From contig JADGDU010000021.1 in NCBI GenBank assembly GCA_016744705.1, positions 1 through 64,000 of the forward strand: DNA of 64,000 bases, in the 5' to 3' direction. The notes below the pieces were generated by a model. That model was not told the origin of the DNA, made no database searches, and saw only the letters and a program-made list of their open reading frames with translations. The translations under genes and the position numbers were made by a program. This DNA is from Candidatus Krumholzibacteriia bacterium (lineage in GTDB: Bacteria > Krumholzibacteriota > Krumholzibacteriia > LZORAL124-64-63). Positions 15,510 to 24,076 of this stretch are shown here, in pieces (the first letter of the stretch is position 1; each line of letters starts with the position of its first letter).

Positions 15510-18500
15510 ATGCAATATTCTTTTAAGAAAAAAACGTTTGGTTTTGTTCTATTTTTTTTCATGTGTTTATCAGGCCTTTCCGGAGCGTCCATCCAGATGG
15601 TGGATTTTGCCGGTTCAGGAGATTTTCTCACCATCCAGGAAGCCATTGATGCGGTTGCTCCAGGTGACACCATTCAGGTTGCCGAGGGGCATTATCGAGA
15701 ACAGCTCATTCTGGAAAACCAGAGCGATATTTTTATTCTTGGCTCGGGAGTAGATGTTACTTTTGTAGAATCTCCCGACACGCTTCATTTCTCCATTCAT
15801 CTCAATGGATATGAGCAGTATCCTGCCGTGGCCATTTCCGCCTGTGAGAACATTGGCTTTGCTGCTCTCACTTTGGATGGCCGGGGGCAGGGAGTGGCCA
15901 ATAATCCTTTCCATGGCTTTGGATATTTCAACTCCGGAGGATCATTGCAGGATTTGGTGATCACCGGTTTCCGCGAAGACCCCCTGGGCTACGGCTATCA
16001 TGGTAACGGTGTTTTTGCAGTGGATCAGACTACTGATGGTCGCAATCTGAATATGGAAAATATTCAAATTCTGGATTTTCAGAAAACCGGAATTCTTTTA
16101 CACGGCCAGAATTTCAAATCCACATCCAGTAATATTGTGGTGGTGGGGCAGGGGTCGGTTCTGGCGCCTTCCCAAAATGGATGGCAAGTGTCGGGCATGG
16201 CCGAATTAACGGCCTCCCATTGCAGTGCATCAGGTTTTGATTTTCAGCCCAGCACGTACGTTGCTACGGGAATGTTGGGAACTGAAGATACGAAAATGAA
16301 TCTCACCGACTGTAATTTTGATAGTTGTGAAGTGGGTTTGTTTGGTATCGGAAATACCACATCTCTGTTGGGTGGGACCGTCACCAATGCCGGACAATCT
16401 GGAATTATGGGAAAGAGTTTTTTAACCAAAAGTCTGTCGGATGAACCCACAGCGCAGCCCATTGTTCTGGGGGGAAACTTCAACAAATCCGATGGTTCTG
16501 TCAGTATGTATTTGACGGATGTGAATGTTACTGGGATTGATGCAGGTAACAGTTGGGGGGTGGCTCTCCTTTCGGATAATCAAGGCCACATGGAATTGGA
16601 AAATGTAAACATCAGCCATTTTGCCATGGGTCTGGTGGCTTATGAAGGGTTTGGCGAGGTGACGGGCACCGCTCGCAATTGCACTTTTTTCGACAATTTT
16701 CCCTTGGCTGCTTTCTCCAACACGGCCATTGCCTTTGATGCTCGGTTTAACAATTGGGGGCACCCCTCCGGCCCTTTCCATCGGGGAACCAATCCTTTGG
16801 GGTTGGGTAACGAAGCTTTTGGACCTATTCGATATAGCCCCTTTGCCGGTGGTGGAGCATTGAGCATCAAGCGGGCGAGCGACGAGCCTGTGGCTTGCGG
16901 AGAACCGGTGTTGTTCACCGTTTCATACGAGGCTGGAGATTCCACACCGGATCTTTTCATGTACAACATCCAGATTCGTGGTGGCGAAGGCTTGCACCGT
17001 CCTGTGGATCCAGTTTCTCTTACCCCTTGGGGAGGGACTGAACTGTTCATGCATTACGACACTGGAGACAGCAGCATCACTGTAACCGGTTCTACCGTTG
17101 GTGGCAGTTCTCAACCTCTGGCAGGGCCCGGCACCTTCGATCTTTTTACTGTGGAAATCAGCGCTGCTGCTGATAGTGGTGGTTTTGTTTTTCTTGAAAA
17201 TGTTACTCTGCGGGATCCTCTGAATGAGAGTATCCCTTCCTCCATTTTCCGGGCCGAACTTTTTGCAGACTGCAAGGCCCCCTCAGCCGTGAGTAACATA
17301 ACTGCAACCACACATCATAACCGCATTGGAGTGACCTGGGATCACGATGGTGAAGACGTTGATCATTTCGAAATCTTCTCCGGTGTGTGGCACGATGGTT
17401 CTCATGTTTCAGTTTATCCTGAATATGATGATCTCCTGGGGAATACCCTTCCGGAGCGCCCAAACGACCACGCGGAGATTGTGGCCAATGATGCGGGGGA
17501 TTGGTCGTTCGTGAGCAGTGTATCGGGACAGTCGGGGGAAGAAGTCTGGTCTGACTCCAACAAACGTGGTGTCTATTATTATGAGGTTTTTGCTGTGGAT
17601 AGTGTTGGCAATGCCAGTCTTGCAGCCACTGGCAATGACCACGCCGCCAACTATTGGCTGGGTGATGTGGCCAATCTTGATGGTTTTGTGGGTGTTTACG
17701 ACATCACCATACTGGGAGCGTCATTTGGGGCCTCAGAAGGAAACGTTCATTACAATAACAATTGTGATTATGGTCCCACCGACGATGGCACCGCCACCGG
17801 AATTCCGCTGACTGACAACATCATTGGGTTTGAAGATCTGATGATTGTGGCTATGAATTTCGATGAAGTCTCCGATGAAAACAAAAACGAGTCCAGCCCT
17901 TCTGGGTTTGCTGCTCTGGAATGGGCGGCCGTCGAACCGAATTTGTACGCCCTGCGATTGGTGGGTGGCGAAGGAGTCAAAGGTGTACGGGTTCAGGCGA
18001 GTGTGCCTTATGGAGAGTATTCTCTGACTGCGGGGGCTTTGTTGGGGCAGCAGGATGAGCATACCTTCATTAAAGACACTGGATCTGCATTGGATGTGAG
18101 CTTGGCTGTGATGGGACAGGGACATGGATTTGAAGGTCAGGGTGATTTGATTTTAATTAGCACAGGCCAAGCAATCATGGCCACTGACCTGGATCTCACC
18201 GTTCGGGGTTATGATAACAGTGAAATTTCTGTCAGTCTGAATGAATCGGCTGGCTTGATCCTTCCCAAAGTTTTCGCTGTGGAAGCCAACCACCCCAACC
18301 CGTTCAATCCAAGCACCACCATTGCTTTTAGCTTGCCTGAATCCCAGAATGTTCTGTTAAAAGTTTATGGTGTGGACGGTCGTGTGGTGGCCACTCTGGT
18401 CCATGAAAGCCGGAGCGCAGGTAGGCATGAAGTGATTTGGCAAGGGCGGAATGATGCGGGGCAGGCCGTGGCTTCTGGCACATATTTCTACCGCATTGAG

Positions 18501-18545
18501 GCCGGCCCCTATTCTCAGGTTCGGAAAATGAGTTTGATGAAATAG
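15510..18545 (+). CDS. Large secreted beta-helix protein with dockerin-like segment and sorting-like domain
   Basis: 1011 residues. A signal peptide is followed by a pectate-lyase-like start (SGDFLTIQEAIDAVAPGDTIQVAEGHY) and about 380 residues of right-handed beta-helix, a region of beta domains with a fibronectin-III-like part (AVSNITATTHHNRIGVTWDHDGE), and a Ca-binding dockerin-like stretch (LGDVANLDGFVGVYDITILG...GFEDLMIVAMNFDE). The C-terminal FlgD-like module follows (NHPNPFNPSTTIAFSLPES...ASGTYFYRIEA). It is probably an exported surface or extracellular polysaccharide-binding or -degrading protein; catalytic residues are not identified. GGGGGA precedes the ATG. Confidence 0.85.
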   Translation: MQYSFKKKTFGFVLFFFMCLSGLSGASIQMVDFAGSGDFLTIQEAIDAVAPGDTIQVAEGHYREQLILENQSDIFILGSGVDVTFVESPDTLHFSIHLNGYEQYPAVAISACENIGFAALTLDGRGQGVANNPFHGFGYFNSGGSLQDLVITGFREDPLGYGYHGNGVFAVDQTTDGRNLNMENIQILDFQKTGILLHGQNFKSTSSNIVVVGQGSVLAPSQNGWQVSGMAELTASHCSASGFDFQPSTYVATGMLGTEDTKMNLTDCNFDSCEVGLFGIGNTTSLLGGTVTNAGQSGIMGKSFLTKSLSDEPTAQPIVLGGNFNKSDGSVSMYLTDVNVTGIDAGNSWGVALLSDNQGHMELENVNISHFAMGLVAYEGFGEVTGTARNCTFFDNFPLAAFSNTAIAFDARFNNWGHPSGPFHRGTNPLGLGNEAFGPIRYSPFAGGGALSIKRASDEPVACGEPVLFTVSYEAGDSTPDLFMYNIQIRGGEGLHRPVDPVSLTPWGGTELFMHYDTGDSSITVTGSTVGGSSQPLAGPGTFDLFTVEISAAADSGGFVFLENVTLRDPLNESIPSSIFRAELFADCKAPSAVSNITATTHHNRIGVTWDHDGEDVDHFEIFSGVWHDGSHVSVYPEYDDLLGNTLPERPNDHAEIVANDAGDWSFVSSVSGQSGEEVWSDSNKRGVYYYEVFAVDSVGNASLAATGNDHAANYWLGDVANLDGFVGVYDITILGASFGASEGNVHYNNNCDYGPTDDGTATGIPLTDNIIGFEDLMIVAMNFDEVSDENKNESSPSGFAALEWAAVEPNLYALRLVGGEGVKGVRVQASVPYGEYSLTAGALLGQQDEHTFIKDTGSALDVSLAVMGQGHGFEGQGDLILISTGQAIMATDLDLTVRGYDNSEISVSLNESAGLILPKVFAVEANHPNPFNPSTTIAFSLPESQNVLLKVYGVDGRVVATLVHESRSAGRHEVIWQGRNDAGQAVASGTYFYRIEAGPYSQVRKMSLMK

Positions 18546-18559
18546 GTGGTGGGAAAAAT

Positions 18560-18613
18560 AACGCCTCCCTGATTCCTCCGACCAGTGGCCGGCAGTTCAG
18601 GGAGGCGTTTTTT
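18560..18613. terminator. Bidirectional terminator between beta-helix and citrate synthase genes
   Basis: A 13-bp perfect stem (AACGCCTCCCTGA at 18560-18572 with its complement 18597-18609) has a T-run after it on the plus strand and A-rich sequence before it. It separates two converging genes. Confidence 0.85.
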
Positions 18614-18632
18614 CATGGATGGTCAGGCAGTT

Positions 18633-19907
18633 TTACTTAACCTGTTCCATCATCCATTTGGTGGTCACGCTCTTGGGGCGCTCAATGGGCATTCCCATGG
18701 CACGGTCCCAAACCATTTGGCTGAGCATACCCATGGCACGGCTCACTGAGAACAGCACTGTGTAGTAGCTGAATTCGCGCAATCCGTAGTGGTGCAGCAA
18801 GGCGCCACTGCCGGCATCCACGTTGGGCCAGATGTTCTTGGCTTTGCCCTGTTCGTCAAGCACCCCAGGCACAACTTCGAAGACCATGTTGACCAGAGCC
18901 ATCACGGGATCATCGGGGAAGTGCTTCATGCCGAAGGCACGGAAGGCAGTAAAACGAGGATCGCTGACACGCAGTACAGCATGCCCGTATCCAGGAATGA
19001 CCTTGCCGGCATTGAGCGTATCCCAGGCAAACTGGGTGAGTTGCTCTTTGGTGGGCACGCCTTTGAATTTTTTCTTAAGCTCAAGGATCCAGTTCAGGCA
19101 TTCCTGATTGGCCAGGCCATGCAGGGGACCGGCCAAGCCGTTCAGGCCTGCGGAAACGCTGTAGTAAGGATCGCTCAAAGCAGAACCCACAAGATGGCAG
19201 GTGTGGGCCGAGACGTTGCCACCTTCATGATCACTGTGAAGCACCAGGTACAGGCGCATACAGTCGGCAAATTCGCCGCTCTTATCTTCGATACCCAGCA
19301 TGTGTGTGAAGTTTTCTGACCAAGTCAGACCCTTTTTGGGCGCGATGCGTTTGCCTTTTTTGAACCGCATGCGGTAGATACCGGCAGCGATGACAGGCAA
19401 TTTGGCCAGCATGTCGAGGCTATCTTCCAGGGTGGGTTTCCAATAATCCATTTTGCTCATGCCAGCATTGTAGGCTTTGACAAAATGACTTTCGCGCTGC
19501 ATGACCAGGATGGCCGTATCGAGCATGCACATGGGGTGGGAGTTCTTGGGCATGGCCTCGAGAACTTTCCACACATAGGAAGGCACTTTGGCTCGGCTGT
19601 TCAGTTCTTCGCTGAGGGCCTTGCGATCGCGGGCGTTGGGCAGCTCGCCTGTGCACAGCAGATAGAAAGTATCTTCAGGAGTCTTGTTGGCCAGATCTCC
19701 AACGGGGATGCCACGGATCAGGAGGCCGATGTCAGGGGGAACTTCAGATGTATCACAGACCATGCCCTTAACGCCACGCATGCCGCCGTAGGCTTGGGTG
19801 ATGGACACGTCGCTGATTTTGTGATCTCCATGGGCTTTGAGAAGAGTGGTGATCTCATCTCGCCATACTGGAATTTTTTTCGCAAGCGCGTTTTGAAGTT
19901 TGGCCAT
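18633..19907 (-). CDS. gltA: Citrate synthase (eukaryotic-type)
   Basis: 424 residues. Motifs include the active-site histidine region YLVLHSDHEGGNVSAHTCHL, GLAGPLHGLANQE with the second catalytic His, and the Asp/Arg region HAVLRVSDPRFTAFRAFG. The N-terminal part (TQAYGGMRGVKGMVCDTSE, GIPVGDLANK) is like mitochondrial citrate synthases rather than the hexameric E. coli enzyme. It condenses acetyl-CoA and oxaloacetate at the entry of the TCA cycle. An AAGGAGAG site precedes the ATG. Divergent from the ferritin-like gene with a palindrome in between. Confidence 0.94.
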   Translation of the reverse strand: MAKLQNALAKKIPVWRDEITTLLKAHGDHKISDVSITQAYGGMRGVKGMVCDTSEVPPDIGLLIRGIPVGDLANKTPEDTFYLLCTGELPNARDRKALSEELNSRAKVPSYVWKVLEAMPKNSHPMCMLDTAILVMQRESHFVKAYNAGMSKMDYWKPTLEDSLDMLAKLPVIAAGIYRMRFKKGKRIAPKKGLTWSENFTHMLGIEDKSGEFADCMRLYLVLHSDHEGGNVSAHTCHLVGSALSDPYYSVSAGLNGLAGPLHGLANQECLNWILELKKKFKGVPTKEQLTQFAWDTLNAGKVIPGYGHAVLRVSDPRFTAFRAFGMKHFPDDPVMALVNMVFEVVPGVLDEQGKAKNIWPNVDAGSGALLHHYGLREFSYYTVLFSVSRAMGMLSQMVWDRAMGMPIERPKSVTTKWMMEQVK

Positions 19908-19992
19908 GACGCTCTCCTTGGCATTGAGGTTGGTGAAATAATTTTGGCAAAGTCCATGTTAGGGAAGGGAATGTTGTCCAAATCTACCCACT

Positions 19993-20013
19993 GTTTAGTT
20001 CTAAACACTAAAC
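19993..20013. promoter_or_regulatory. Palindrome between gltA and ferritin-like gene
   Basis: Perfect 7-bp arms GTTTAGT (19993-19999) and ACTAAAC (20007-20013) with a 7-nt centre lie in the 241-bp divergent intergenic region. The size and symmetry fit a dimeric repressor operator; the regulator is unknown. I see no good -10/-35 pair there. Confidence 0.4.
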
Positions 20014-20148
20014 TAACCGCACCTAAAGGGAATATCAACAACATCATTGGGGGAATCTGCGTTTTTAATGGAAAAACCCCATGCCGGAGTGTAAATTTCA
20101 AAGATCAGTAAAATCTGTTGCCACCATCGAACCAATTGGGAGGACGAT

Positions 20149-20682
20149 ATGAACGCAGAAGTGATTCTCTGTGTGGAGATCCTTGAGAAAGCCATCGCTT
20201 TCGAAGAGGAAGGCATGGCTTTTTTCCAACAGCGAGCCGAGAAGGCTCCCTCAGTTCTGGAAAGAAATCTTTTCACCTCTCTGGCTAAGGATGAAGCTGG
20301 GCATAAGGCCTCTTTGGTGCGCATGCGGGATGACCTGCAGAGAGAAAACACCATCGATGTTTTGCCCGATGTGGAAGACGATCACATTCTGAATGTTCGC
20401 CAAATCTTTGAGAAGTCCATGGATGAGGTGCACGACCCCTACGAATATCAGAATGAAGAATTGGAAATTCTCAATGGTGCCATGGAAGTGGAACGCCGGG
20501 GTTATCACCTGTACAACGATGCGGCCAAAGCCATGACCAGCGAGCGGGCTAAGGCAATCTTCCAGGGTTTGGCTGCCGAAGAGCAAAATCATTTCAGCCT
20601 CTTGAAAAACACCTATGACTACATGGCTGACCCTGAAGGTTTTGCCGGATTTGATGGCAACGCCATGTTGGATGGTGGATAA
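20149..20682 (+). CDS. Ferritin-like/rubrerythrin-type diiron protein
   Basis: 177 residues, all helical. Two halves each carry an E...ExxH diiron pattern: AIAFEEEGMAFFQQRAE with KDEAGHKASL, and GAMEVERRGYHLYNDAA with AAEEQNHFSLL. This is the erythrin/rubrerythrin ferritin-like fold, used in peroxide or iron handling. There is no C-terminal rubredoxin domain. It is followed 2 nt later by the dihydrouridine synthase gene, so the two share a transcript. Confidence 0.85.
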   Translation: MNAEVILCVEILEKAIAFEEEGMAFFQQRAEKAPSVLERNLFTSLAKDEAGHKASLVRMRDDLQRENTIDVLPDVEDDHILNVRQIFEKSMDEVHDPYEYQNEELEILNGAMEVERRGYHLYNDAAKAMTSERAKAIFQGLAAEEQNHFSLLKNTYDYMADPEGFAGFDGNAMLDGG

Positions 20683-20684
20683 AG

Positions 20685-21722
20685 TTGGATCGTTCCGAAG
20701 CCCGAAAGTTTTTCAGCAACCAGGTGGTCATGGCTCCCATGGCCACCGGTGGCAATCTTCCTTACCGGCGGCTCTGTCGCCAGTTTGGTGCCGTGCGCAC
20801 CTGCAGCGAAATGATTTTAGCCCACAAATTGGTCAAAGGGGGAGAGCGCCCATTGCTGCGGCACCATCCCGATGAAACCGATTTTGGTGTTCAGATCACT
20901 GGCAAACGGCCAGAGATCATGGCCGAAGCAGCGGTCATCGCCGTGGAGCATGGGGCAAAGTTTATCGACCTTAATTTTGGCTGCCCCATCGACCTGATCG
21001 TAAGGTACGGATCCGGGGCGGCCATGCTCAAGAGGCCCGGTCCCCTGGCAGCCATTGTGGCGGCCGTGCGGCAAGTGGTCGATGTTCCCTTATCTGTAAA
21101 ACTTCGTCTCGGATATACCGAAGATAAAATCAATTGCGTGAAAATTGCCGGATTGGTGGAAGATGCCGGTGCCGACGCGGTCTCGATTCATGGCCGCACC
21201 CGCGCCCAGCGTTATCGCAAGAATGCTCGCTGGGATCATATTGATGAAGTGGCTCAAGCAGTGGAAATTCCGGTCATTGGCAATGGTGACCTGCTCACAC
21301 CCTGGGATTTGCGAAGGCGCCGGTCAGAGACTGCAGTTTCCTCTTTCCTGGTGGCCCGAGGGGCCTTGATCAAACCCTGGATTTTCAAAGAGTTTCTCGA
21401 AGATGCGCCTTGGGACCCCAGTGTTGCCGAGCGCTGGGCCATCTTGCGGCAGTTCGTGGATTTTGGCAGTGAACATTTTGGAGACGACGAAAAAGGCATG
21501 GGCCGGGTGCGGCGCTTTTTTCTTTGGCATTGGGATTTCTGGTATCGGCACCGGCCTTGGACCGAAGCTGATTTCCAGAAACAACATCCGGATTCTCTCA
21601 TCCAGGCTCGGTTTGATGATGTGGAAGGAGAGGCCGATTTGGTCCTCCTGGCCAGCCCTGAACCCGAGGATCACGAGCGTATCTGGCGCCGTGTCCTTGA
21701 CAGAGATTATCCCACAGTATAG
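20685..21722 (+). CDS. tRNA-dihydrouridine synthase, DUS3-like
   Basis: 345 residues starting with TTG, two nt after the previous stop. An FMN-binding TIM barrel: start VVMAPMATGGNLPYRRLCR, catalytic Cys in LNFGCPIDLIVRYGSGAAML, KLRLGYTED, SIHGRTRAQRY and IGNGDLLTPWD. The catalytic loop 'GCPIDL' with a G-rich follow-up is closer to eukaryotic DUS3 than to E. coli DusA/B/C (usually 'GCP...N/K'). It reduces uridine to dihydrouridine in tRNA. The ending is shorter than DUS3, with no zinc fingers. Confidence 0.88.
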   Translation: MDRSEARKFFSNQVVMAPMATGGNLPYRRLCRQFGAVRTCSEMILAHKLVKGGERPLLRHHPDETDFGVQITGKRPEIMAEAAVIAVEHGAKFIDLNFGCPIDLIVRYGSGAAMLKRPGPLAAIVAAVRQVVDVPLSVKLRLGYTEDKINCVKIAGLVEDAGADAVSIHGRTRAQRYRKNARWDHIDEVAQAVEIPVIGNGDLLTPWDLRRRRSETAVSSFLVARGALIKPWIFKEFLEDAPWDPSVAERWAILRQFVDFGSEHFGDDEKGMGRVRRFFLWHWDFWYRHRPWTEADFQKQHPDSLIQARFDDVEGEADLVLLASPEPEDHERIWRRVLDRDYPTV

Positions 21723-21731
21723 ACTGCAATC

Positions 21732-21759
21732 TTCAGGGAAATACGGATATTTTCCTGAA
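21732..21759. repeat. Near-perfect hairpin upstream of the cobalamin riboswitch
   Basis: 12-nt arms (21732-21743 and 21748-21759), 11 of 12 paired, around a CGGA loop. No T-run follows, so it is not a standard terminator. It may protect or end the dus transcript, or be part of the promoter region of the B12 operon. Confidence 0.5.
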
Positions 21760-21777
21760 CGGCAGAAAAATTTAATG

Positions 21778-21966
21778 TTGATTGCGGCCTGAGAACCAGC
21801 GGAAACCGGTTAAAATCCGGTGCGGCCCCGCCACTGTAAACGGTGACGAAACCTGCAAAAAGCCACTTATCCCGACCTTGAAACAGGTCGACCGTTCAAG
21901 GATGGACGGATGGATAGGGAAGGCGCAGGGAGTAGAACGACCCGTAAGCCAGGAGACCGGTTCAAG
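21778..21966 (+). promoter_or_regulatory. Cobalamin riboswitch
   Basis: Conserved elements in order: AATCCGGTGCGGCCCCGCCA (21814-21833), then CTGTAA, GCCACTT, the B12-box-like GGGAAGGCGCAGGGAGTAG and GACCCGTAAGCCAGGAGACC (ending near 21959). This is a class-I AdoCbl-type aptamer. It sits directly before the TonB-dependent receptor gene, so B12 should repress receptor expression. The ribosome site of the receptor is about 25 nt after the aptamer, compatible with translational control. Confidence 0.95.
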
Positions 21967-21993
21967 GCCTGCCACCACCTTCGTGGGCGAGGT

Positions 21994-24063
21994 ATGGTTT
22001 TGGTCTTCTATCCCGGCGGGGATTTTCCAGGGTTTGATATATGCAGCTATAAAGCGGTGCGGTTTCTCACGGAACTCCTGCTGATTTTGTCATGCCTGCT
22101 CGGGGCTATGGGTGAAGCCCTGGCAACCGGTGCATCCATGGTGGCTGCCAGTGATACCGTCGTTGTCAGTGCCCGGGCGTTGGGCGATGCGATCACGCCT
22201 TCAGCGGCCGGTCTGGTGACGGTCGTGGATTTGGAGGATGAACCCGGCCAACGTGATCTGGCCGAAATCCTGGGACGTACTGCGGGATTCCAGGTTCGCC
22301 GATATGGCGGTCTGGGATTCGCAGCTGTGCCATCTCTGCGAGGATCCTCTGCAGCTCAAATCCGAATATTCATCGACGGCCTGCCTCTGAATGATGCCCA
22401 GAGCGGAACTGTGGATTTGTCCCTGTTGCCGGTGGAAAGATTCTCTCAGGCTAATATTCACCGGGGTGTTTTACCCGGGGGCTTGGGTGGTATGGGTGGC
22501 GCTGGTGCGGTGAACCTGATCACTAAGACGAAGGCCAATGGGCTGGATGCCGGTGTTTTTATGGGGGGCTTTGGCAACCTCGGAGGCCGGTTGACCTGGG
22601 GCTTGTCCAATGATGACGAAACCCGTTCGGTCCTGCTCATGGCTCACGGCCGACGCGCGGATAATGATTACGAATATCTCGACCATAACCAAACCTTCGA
22701 CACTGCCACAGACGATACAACCCGTCTGCGAAAGAATGCCTGGTTCGAAGAGTGGGGGCTATGGGGCAGCGGAAATATGGAAGCTGGACCGGTTAAGCTA
22801 CAGGCTTCCGGTGGTTGGTTCCGCAAGGATGGCGGACGGCCGGGGCCCATCAATTACCCCTCGGAGTCGGCTACGGTTCGCATGGATCGCGCCGATGGCC
22901 AACTGAACGTCAGGCTTCCTGGACAGATTTCTCTGGAAATGGCAACTGCCAGGGTGCAGCAATTTCTCTTTGATCCGAACACTGAAATCGATAACGGTTT
23001 CAGTGGCGACATCCGTTCCCTCAGCACCGATCTGACGGGAAGGCTCTCTTGGTCTCCAAGCATATACTTGGCTGACTCTGCGGAAAACATTCTCTCCCGA
23101 GTGGATTTGGTGGCCGGTGTGGAGCGCCGCAACCAGTGGTACAAGCAATGGTACGGGGATGATGCCGATCCCACACGCAACCGCCAAACGGATTCGGCGT
23201 TCGCCAGCTTGGCGGTGGCCCTGTTCAATGACCGGTTGCAGGTGACTCCGGCCTGGCGTTACCAGCGCAACAAAGATGATTTTCCCCCCTTGCCATTCCC
23301 GCGCTGGATGCCCGAAGAAGAGGGGGCCGAAAATATTCGTGATGATATCTCGCCTTCCCTGGGCCTGGTGTGGGAAGTGGAAAGAGACACTTGGTTTGTG
23401 GAAGCTCACGCGGGCCGCTCGGTGCGCGTTCCCACTTGGGTTGAACTCTTTGGGCACCGCGGTGGCATAGATGGAAACCGCACCTTGAAGCCCGAAGAGA
23501 TCACGGCGGCTGATCTGGCTTTAGTCTGGCAATACTCTCCTGATTTTTCCACCCGCCTAACCCTCTTTCTGGCCGAAACTGATGAGACCATCATTTTCAT
23601 CCAGAATAGCCCCGGCACCAGTCACGCCCAGAATATTGGCGCTACCAGGAATCATGGTCTGGAGTGGGAGAGCCACATGGGGCTGCCTTATCATTTGCGG
23701 CTGCAGGCCAACGCCACCTTTCAAGATCCGGTGGATGATGGCGAGCAACCCGAATACCAAGGTAAACAACTGCCCTACCTGAGTAATATTGAAGCCCACT
23801 TGAGGTTGAGCCGACCAGTGGGGCTTTGGCGCCCTTGGTTGGAGGTAACATTTGAAAATGAACGTTACCGTGACCGTATTAACACCGATTTGATCCAGGC
23901 TCCCGCCCGTACTCTCTGGAATGTGGGCCTGACCAGATTGTTGGGCCCACGCCTGGAAATTTCCGCCGAAGTGATCAACCTGACCGATGACCGCACCAAT
24001 GATGTTGTGCAGTTTCCCCTGCCCGGGCGCACCTGGCAGGTGGCCCTGAGTTTGAACCGATGA
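21994..24063 (+). CDS. btuB: BtuB-like TonB-dependent cobalamin receptor
   Basis: About 689 residues. The TonB box (DTVVVSA) is followed by a plug domain (LAEILGRTAGFQVRRYGG...IRIFIDGLPLNDAQSG...GGMGGAGAVNLIT) and a 22-strand barrel ending GRTWQVALSLN with a terminal aromatic/hydrophobic pattern. The start at 21994 follows GGGCGAGG; an alternative GTG at 22057 would give a shorter, cleaner signal peptide (RFLTELLLILSCLLGAMGEALA). The upstream cobalamin riboswitch and downstream B12 genes assign it to corrinoid import across the outer membrane, energised by TonB. Confidence 0.92.
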   Translation: MVLVFYPGGDFPGFDICSYKAVRFLTELLLILSCLLGAMGEALATGASMVAASDTVVVSARALGDAITPSAAGLVTVVDLEDEPGQRDLAEILGRTAGFQVRRYGGLGFAAVPSLRGSSAAQIRIFIDGLPLNDAQSGTVDLSLLPVERFSQANIHRGVLPGGLGGMGGAGAVNLITKTKANGLDAGVFMGGFGNLGGRLTWGLSNDDETRSVLLMAHGRRADNDYEYLDHNQTFDTATDDTTRLRKNAWFEEWGLWGSGNMEAGPVKLQASGGWFRKDGGRPGPINYPSESATVRMDRADGQLNVRLPGQISLEMATARVQQFLFDPNTEIDNGFSGDIRSLSTDLTGRLSWSPSIYLADSAENILSRVDLVAGVERRNQWYKQWYGDDADPTRNRQTDSAFASLAVALFNDRLQVTPAWRYQRNKDDFPPLPFPRWMPEEEGAENIRDDISPSLGLVWEVERDTWFVEAHAGRSVRVPTWVELFGHRGGIDGNRTLKPEEITAADLALVWQYSPDFSTRLTLFLAETDETIIFIQNSPGTSHAQNIGATRNHGLEWESHMGLPYHLRLQANATFQDPVDDGEQPEYQGKQLPYLSNIEAHLRLSRPVGLWRPWLEVTFENERYRDRINTDLIQAPARTLWNVGLTRLLGPRLEISAEVINLTDDRTNDVVQFPLPGRTWQVALSLNR

Positions 24064-24076
24064 ACATGGAGTTGAT

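Noticed and set aside
15255..15515. 86-codon minus-strand frame in the intergenic region before the beta-helix gene
   Set aside because: No ribosome site or family resemblance, and it overlaps the start of the real gene.
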